Origin: Solobacterium sp.
GTDB taxonomy: Bacteria; Bacillota_I; Bacilli_A; Erysipelotrichales; Erysipelotrichaceae
DNA: 40,270 nt
Assembly: GCA_024698805.1 (NCBI GenBank)
Contig: JAILQT010000049.1
Location: forward strand, 1 to 40,270
Reading direction: 5' to 3'
Part shown: positions 37,085 through 40,270 of the stretch, in pieces
Numbering within the stretch: position 1 is the first letter of the stretch
Layout: every line of letters begins with the position of its first letter
Made by a program: the position numbers and the translations under genes
Notes under the pieces: model-generated
Database searches by the model: none
Told to the model about the DNA's origin: nothing
Seen by the model: only the letters and a program-made list of their open reading frames with translations

Positions 37085-37615
37085 CTTAAGCTCCCGGATC
37101 ATGAATGCCATGGCGATCGTCTTGCCGTCGATGATCTTCCTGTCCATGATCGCATCGATGATCTCATCCAGTTTCATGTAGGAGACATTGATATTCTCAT
37201 CTTCATCCAGATGCTGGCCGACGAATCTGCCCTGCTTCGCATAATAAAGATCGATCACTTCCGTATCATACGCACCTGTAGGCACCATCTCGCCCAGATA
37301 GACATAGTCTTTGCCTTCATAGCCGGTCTCTTCCGCGATCTCCCGTTTGGCCGTCTCGAAATGATCCTCCCCGGGTTCTTTCTTCCCTGCAGGGAATTCC
37401 AGGAGGACTCTTTCCTGCGCATACCTGTACTGCGTTACCAGGAAGAATTCACCTTTTTCATTCTCAAGGGCAATGGCAACGCCGCCGGGATGTTCGACAA
37501 CCTCGCGGTATACCTCCTGGCCGTCCGGCGACAGCGCGGTATCTGTTCTGAGGTTTATAACATGTCCGTGGAATTTATAATCTTTTGTCAGTGTTTTTTC
37601 CTTCATCTTATCCAT
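37076..37615 (-). CDS. NUDIX hydrolase, ADP-ribose pyrophosphatase-like
   Basis: Cytoplasmic hydrolase, 179 aa. The Nudix box is complete: GKKEPGEDHFETAKREIAEETGYE fits GX5EX7REUXEEXGU (quoted in two parts: GKKEPGEDHFETAK, REIAEETGYE). The sequence around VEHPGGVAIA and FLVTQYRYAQ is typical of ADP-ribose diphosphatases. AGGTG precedes ATG 37615. It is the upstream neighbour of vanY on the same strand but is cut off by its terminator. Confidence 0.93.
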   Translation of the reverse strand: MDKMKEKTLTKDYKFHGHVINLRTDTALSPDGQEVYREVVEHPGGVAIALENEKGEFFLVTQYRYAQERVLLEFPAGKKEPGEDHFETAKREIAEETGYEGKDYVYLGEMVPTGAYDTEVIDLYYAKQGRFVGQHLDEDENINVSYMKLDEIIDAIMDRKIIDGKTIAMAFMIRELKNR

Positions 37616-37700
37616 ATAATCACCTGCTTACACCAAAAGTATAATCGAATCACCGCAGATTAAGAAATCTTTAATTCGTGAATTCATTCACGAAATTATA

Positions 37701-37728
37701 TTGACCAGCGTTCAGTTTTTGATAGAAT
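37701..37728 (+). promoter_or_regulatory. Promoter of the riboswitch-SPFH transcript
   Basis: TTGACC (37701-37706), 16 bp, TAGAAT (37723-37728). The start would be near 37735, the first base of the predicted aptamer stem. The stretch 37616-37700 holds no gene. Confidence 0.6.
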
Positions 37729-37734
37729 ATACTC

Positions 37735-37823
37735 ACATTGAGGGAGTAACATCTGCCTGATGGCAGATCCCGGATCGTCATCACGATGAAAATCCGGTCT
37801 GGGATGAAACAGTGAGACTCATG
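37735..37823 (+). ncRNA. Probable yybP-ykoY (manganese) riboswitch aptamer
   Basis: The order of conserved pieces fits the yybP-ykoY family. GAGGGAGTAAC (37740-37750) corresponds to the GGGGAGUAGC strand. A hairpin ATCTGCC/GGCAGAT follows (37751-37768), then CCGGAT with ATCCGG (37770-37775, 37792-37797) enclosing CGTCATCACG, the loop that normally reads CGUCA. AGTGAGACTC (37811-37820) is the counterpart of the 3' strand (AGCAAGACC or GUGAGACC). The closing stem is ACATTGAG with CTCATGT. I compared it from memory with the Lactococcus lactis sequence. The family binds Mn2+ in characterised cases. Confidence 0.72.
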
Positions 37824-37862
37824 TATGGCTAAGCTGTGCATGAGAACGGAAATAAGTGATCA

Positions 37863-37890
37863 GGGCACGGCGGACGCAGTGCTCTTTTTT
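37863..37890 (+). terminator. Riboswitch expression-platform terminator
   Basis: GGGCAC (37863-37868) and GTGCTC (37879-37884) then six T, before the SPFH gene. Upstream, CTCATG (37818-37823) can pair either with the aptamer's closing stem or with CATGAG (37839-37844), the kind of alternative pairing expected in a switch. Confidence 0.75.
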
Positions 37891-37918
37891 AACAGATTCA
37901 ATATAAGGAGGAAAGAAA

Positions 37919-39382
37919 ATGTTGGAAAAAGTAATTGCTTATCTTCCGGCGATCGTAATCGCGGTCATTGTCCTTGCGATCGTACTGAGCGGGTATGTGA
38001 AAGCATCCCCTGACGTAGCGATCATTATCTCAGGCTTAAAGAAAACACCGCGTGTCCTCATCGGCCGCGCAGGCGTCAAGATCCCGTATCTGGAGAAGGT
38101 CGACTATCTCCATCTCGGTCAGATCTCCGTCGACATCAAGACAGATTCCTATATCCCCACGAATGACTTCATCAATGTCAAGGTGGACGCGATCGCAAAG
38201 GTACGCATTGACACGAGCGATGAAGGAATGCTGAAGGCAGAAAGGAACTTCCTGAACAAGACACCGGAAGAGATCGCCGTCGATCTGCAGGATTCCCTGC
38301 AGGGCAACATGAGGGAGATCATCGGCACCCTTGATCTGAAGACGATCAATACCGACAGGGATTCCTTCTCGGACCAGGTCATGGCAAAGGCATCCAAGGA
38401 TATGGAGAAGCTCGGCATCGAGATCCTCTCCTGCAACATCCAGAATGTCACGGATGAGAACGGCCTGATCAATGACCTCGGTATGGATAACACATCCAAG
38501 ATCAAGAAAGACGCGGCGATCGCGAAAGCCGAAGCAGACCGTGACGTCGCAATTGCGAAAGCCGAGGCTGACAGGGCTGCCAATGACGCAAGAGTCGCTG
38601 CCCAGACTGAGATCGCAGTCAAAAACAACGAGCTCAGCATCAAGCAGTCCCACCTCAAGAGCGAAGCTGACAGCGCAAAGGCTCATGCGGATGCCGCATA
38701 TGAGATCCAGAACCAGGAACAGCAGAAGGTCATTCAGACCGCTACTGTGAACGCAATGATCGCGAAAGCGGAAAGGGAAGCAGAACTGAAGCAGAAAGAA
38801 GTTTCTGTCAGGGAACAGGAGCTGGCCGCACAGATCGAAAAGAAAGCGGACGCTGACAAATACGCTGCGGAGAAAGCCGCGGAAGCGAACCTCATCCGGA
38901 GACAGAAAGAAGCGGAAGCTGCCAAATACCAGGCGGAACAGGAAGCTGCAGGCATCAAGGCGAAATACGAAGCCGAGGCTGCAGGCATCGCTGCCAAGGG
39001 TAAGGCGGAAGCGGAAGCCGCAAGACTGAAAGGTCTGGCAGAAGCGGAAGCGATGGAAAAGAAAGCAGAAGCTTACAAGAAGTACAACGGCGCGGCGATG
39101 GCGGAAATGATGATCCGCATCATGCCCCAGATGGCTGCTGAGATCGCAAAGCCCCTCAGCTCCATCGACAAGATCAATATTTACGAGGGTTCCGACGGAA
39201 ACGGTTCCGGTGCCGCAAGGATATCCGCAAATATGCCTGTCATTATGAAGCAGGTATTCGATACGATGTCGGAAGCTACGGGCGTTGACTTCGCAGAGAT
39301 CATGAAGGCCAATACCTATGATGCCAAAGTGAACCACAACGTGAATATCACAGGGATCGATTCAGAAACTCCCCTTCTGTGA
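37919..39382 (+). CDS. SPFH/flotillin-like membrane protein
   Basis: A 487-aa protein anchored by one N-terminal hydrophobic segment (about 7-26). An SPFH/band-7 domain follows (about 30-200: PRVLIGRAGVKIPYLEKVDYLHLG and the NFLNKTPEEIAVDLQDSLQGNMREI segment, each cut short here by its core), then a long Ala/Glu/Lys-rich coiled coil (about 205-395) and a C-terminal MAEMMIRIMPQMAAEIA segment as in flotillins. Such proteins form rings or scaffolds in the membrane. AAGGAGGAAAG gives a strong ribosome binding site. Expression should be controlled by the riboswitch upstream. No NfeD-like partner gene is seen. Confidence 0.88.
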   Translation: MLEKVIAYLPAIVIAVIVLAIVLSGYVKASPDVAIIISGLKKTPRVLIGRAGVKIPYLEKVDYLHLGQISVDIKTDSYIPTNDFINVKVDAIAKVRIDTSDEGMLKAERNFLNKTPEEIAVDLQDSLQGNMREIIGTLDLKTINTDRDSFSDQVMAKASKDMEKLGIEILSCNIQNVTDENGLINDLGMDNTSKIKKDAAIAKAEADRDVAIAKAEADRAANDARVAAQTEIAVKNNELSIKQSHLKSEADSAKAHADAAYEIQNQEQQKVIQTATVNAMIAKAEREAELKQKEVSVREQELAAQIEKKADADKYAAEKAAEANLIRRQKEAEAAKYQAEQEAAGIKAKYEAEAAGIAAKGKAEAEAARLKGLAEAEAMEKKAEAYKKYNGAAMAEMMIRIMPQMAAEIAKPLSSIDKINIYEGSDGNGSGAARISANMPVIMKQVFDTMSEATGVDFAEIMKANTYDAKVNHNVNITGIDSETPLL

Positions 39383-39390
39383 TCCGTCCG

Positions 39391-39420
39391 AAGCTGCAGG
39401 ATCTGCCCTGCAGCTTTTTT
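39391..39420 (+). terminator. Terminator after the SPFH gene
   Basis: AAGCTGCAGG (39391-39400) and CCTGCAGCTT (39407-39416) then further T, 8 nt after the stop codon. Confidence 0.93.
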
Positions 39421-39422
39421 GT

Positions 39423-39450
39423 TTGACAGGCATAAACGAATATATAATAT
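39423..39450 (+). promoter_or_regulatory. Promoter of the 219-aa gene
   Basis: TTGACA (39423-39428), 16 bp, TAATAT (39445-39450); TATAAT overlaps at 39443-39448 with a 14-bp spacer. Confidence 0.65.
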
Positions 39451-39473
39451 AGGGACAGACATGGGGGAATGTT

Positions 39474-40133
39474 ATGAATATGAATGATGCACTGCTGTCA
39501 AAGCTGAAAGAATCTTTTGTCGTTACGGAAAACGATACCGGAAAGGACGCTTCCCTGTCCGCGAAAGGGATGCATTTCACCCTGCGTACCTATGAGGTAA
39601 AGGATCTCGGACATCTTTGCCTGCTGGATATGAAGGCGATGTTCGGTCTGATGAAAATGGAGACTGCTGTGCTCAGCGCGGAAACGATCGATATGCCGCT
39701 GTTCAACCTGGACAGGATCAGTGTCATGAAAAAGCATACGCAGCTGATCGAATTTTACGATACACTGCTCGAACCGCAGACAGCTGAAGCTGCAGCCTGT
39801 TTTGAACGGATCCGGAACGCGGATGCCCGGCTGGCTGATTACGAATCCGGTGAACACTGGTACGATTCCATCCTGCTGCCGTATTCCTACATGAAGACTT
39901 CAAGAGGGGCCCTGAACCGCTTCGATATGGCCTGCCGCAGTTTTATGGGTGAATATATCCGGCAGACAGAAACAGCACCTGTATGCGTCAGGGAAGAAAA
40001 GCAGAAAAAGACCTTTGCTTTCGCAAAAGGTCTCCTGGATGCGGGAGGCCCTGCAGTCGACCTGTTCCGGAAACTGTTCGGCGAAGAAACAACTGAAAGA
40101 CTCGTCCTGCATCATATGTACGGCGTCAAATGA
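39474..40133 (+). CDS. Hypothetical protein, 219 aa
   Basis: I do not recognise a family. The protein is soluble, with no signal peptide or membrane segment, and looks mixed alpha/beta: a strand-rich N-terminal part (about 25-60, GMHFTLRTYEVKDLGHLCLLDMK), then a mostly helical remainder with GEHWYDSILLPYSYM and a basic EEKQKK stretch near 170. It has its own promoter and GGGGGAATGTT before ATG, so it is probably real. Its role cannot be told from the neighbours, since a terminator separates it from the SPFH gene and a mobile element appears to follow. Confidence 0.7.
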   Translation: MNMNDALLSKLKESFVVTENDTGKDASLSAKGMHFTLRTYEVKDLGHLCLLDMKAMFGLMKMETAVLSAETIDMPLFNLDRISVMKKHTQLIEFYDTLLEPQTAEAAACFERIRNADARLADYESGEHWYDSILLPYSYMKTSRGALNRFDMACRSFMGEYIRQTETAPVCVREEKQKKTFAFAKGLLDAGGPAVDLFRKLFGEETTERLVLHHMYGVK

Positions 40134-40137
40134 AAAC

Positions 40138-40270
40138 TGTCTCAATTTGGTGTAGCCCCTGTCAAGTAGACAGTGGAAATAAACAATCAATGTAGCAGAG
40201 AAAAATCAGATGGCAGGGGGTACCCCCTGCCATCTGATTTTCGCGCCGCCCCCTTAAGGGGACTGACTTC
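40138..40270. mobile_element. Probable end of another mobile element, cut by the window edge
   Basis: Starting a few bases after the last stop codon, the sequence TGTCTCAATTTGGTGTAGCC then CCCTGTCAAGTAGACAGTGG looks like the terminal repeat of an IS3-type element (memory-based, weak). It contains CTGTC/GACAG arms. A 40-bp perfect palindrome and CCCCTTAAGGGG (40250-40261) follow. No transposase reading frame is inside the window, so the family is not proven. Confidence 0.4.
40202..40241. repeat. Perfect 40-bp palindrome
   Basis: Arms 40202-40221 and 40222-40241 are exact reverse complements with no spacer (core GGGGGTACCCCC, outer AAAATCAG/CTGATTTT). As RNA it would form a very stable hairpin ending in TTTT on either strand, so a bidirectional terminator at an IS boundary is the likeliest role. 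Confidence 0.85.

Noticed and set aside
38036-39337. 433-codon open frame on the minus strand
   Set aside because: Antisense to the coiled-coil of the SPFH gene; the Leu/Phe/Arg/Cys-rich product mirrors the Ala/Glu/Lys repeat.

Overview
This 40.3-kb window comes from a low-to-mid-GC Bacillota (Firmicutes) chromosome, most likely Erysipelotrichia. The reasons are the gene order rplJ-rplL-ybxB-rpoB-rpoC behind an L10 leader, strong AGGAGG-type ribosome binding sites, a Bacillus-like rRNA leader, and an RpoB whose rifampicin pocket carries the Mollicutes-like Asn instead of His. The class assignment is an inference; no 16S gene lies inside the window.

Left part (1-9125), transcribed leftwards. 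The left edge is the promoter and leader of an rRNA operon whose 16S gene lies just outside. Upstream of it come glmS, a HAD phosphatase and a beta-glucoside PTS cluster: an AraC-type regulator with a GH39-like sensor domain, EIIBC, a GH1 6-phospho-beta-glucosidase and a separate EIIA. Together these would sense, import, phosphorylate and cleave a beta-glucoside.

Core part (9126-19026), also leftwards. rpoC, rpoB, a ybxB/RsmC-like methyltransferase, rplL and rplJ lie behind an L10-type autoregulatory leader and a near-consensus promoter. Directly against the -35 box of that promoter sits a complete 1.8-kb insertion sequence (19053-20858). It resembles IS1202: about 460-aa DDE transposase, 23-bp imperfect inverted repeats, 26-bp target duplication. 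About 345 nt of it are non-coding and contain a striking 104-nt nested stem, the best candidate here for something undescribed.

Right of the IS (20885-32640), mostly rightwards. There is an unusual protein joining a PTS EIIB-like domain to a ROK-like domain, co-transcribed with a Cof-type HAD phosphatase; a 663-aa methyltransferase with an unknown N-terminal half; an M24 peptidase (leftwards); a second GH1 glycosidase coupled to a PepD dipeptidase; an amidohydrolase; and an acyl-CoA synthetase.

Right end. Leftward genes encode a radical-SAM/SPASM maturase, a transglutaminase-like lipoprotein, a CapA-like lipoprotein, a VanY-type carboxypeptidase and a NUDIX hydrolase. Rightward, a probable yybP-ykoY (manganese) riboswitch precedes an SPFH/flotillin-like gene, followed by an unrecognised 219-aa protein. 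The last ~130 nt look like the start of another mobile element, with a perfect 40-bp palindrome.
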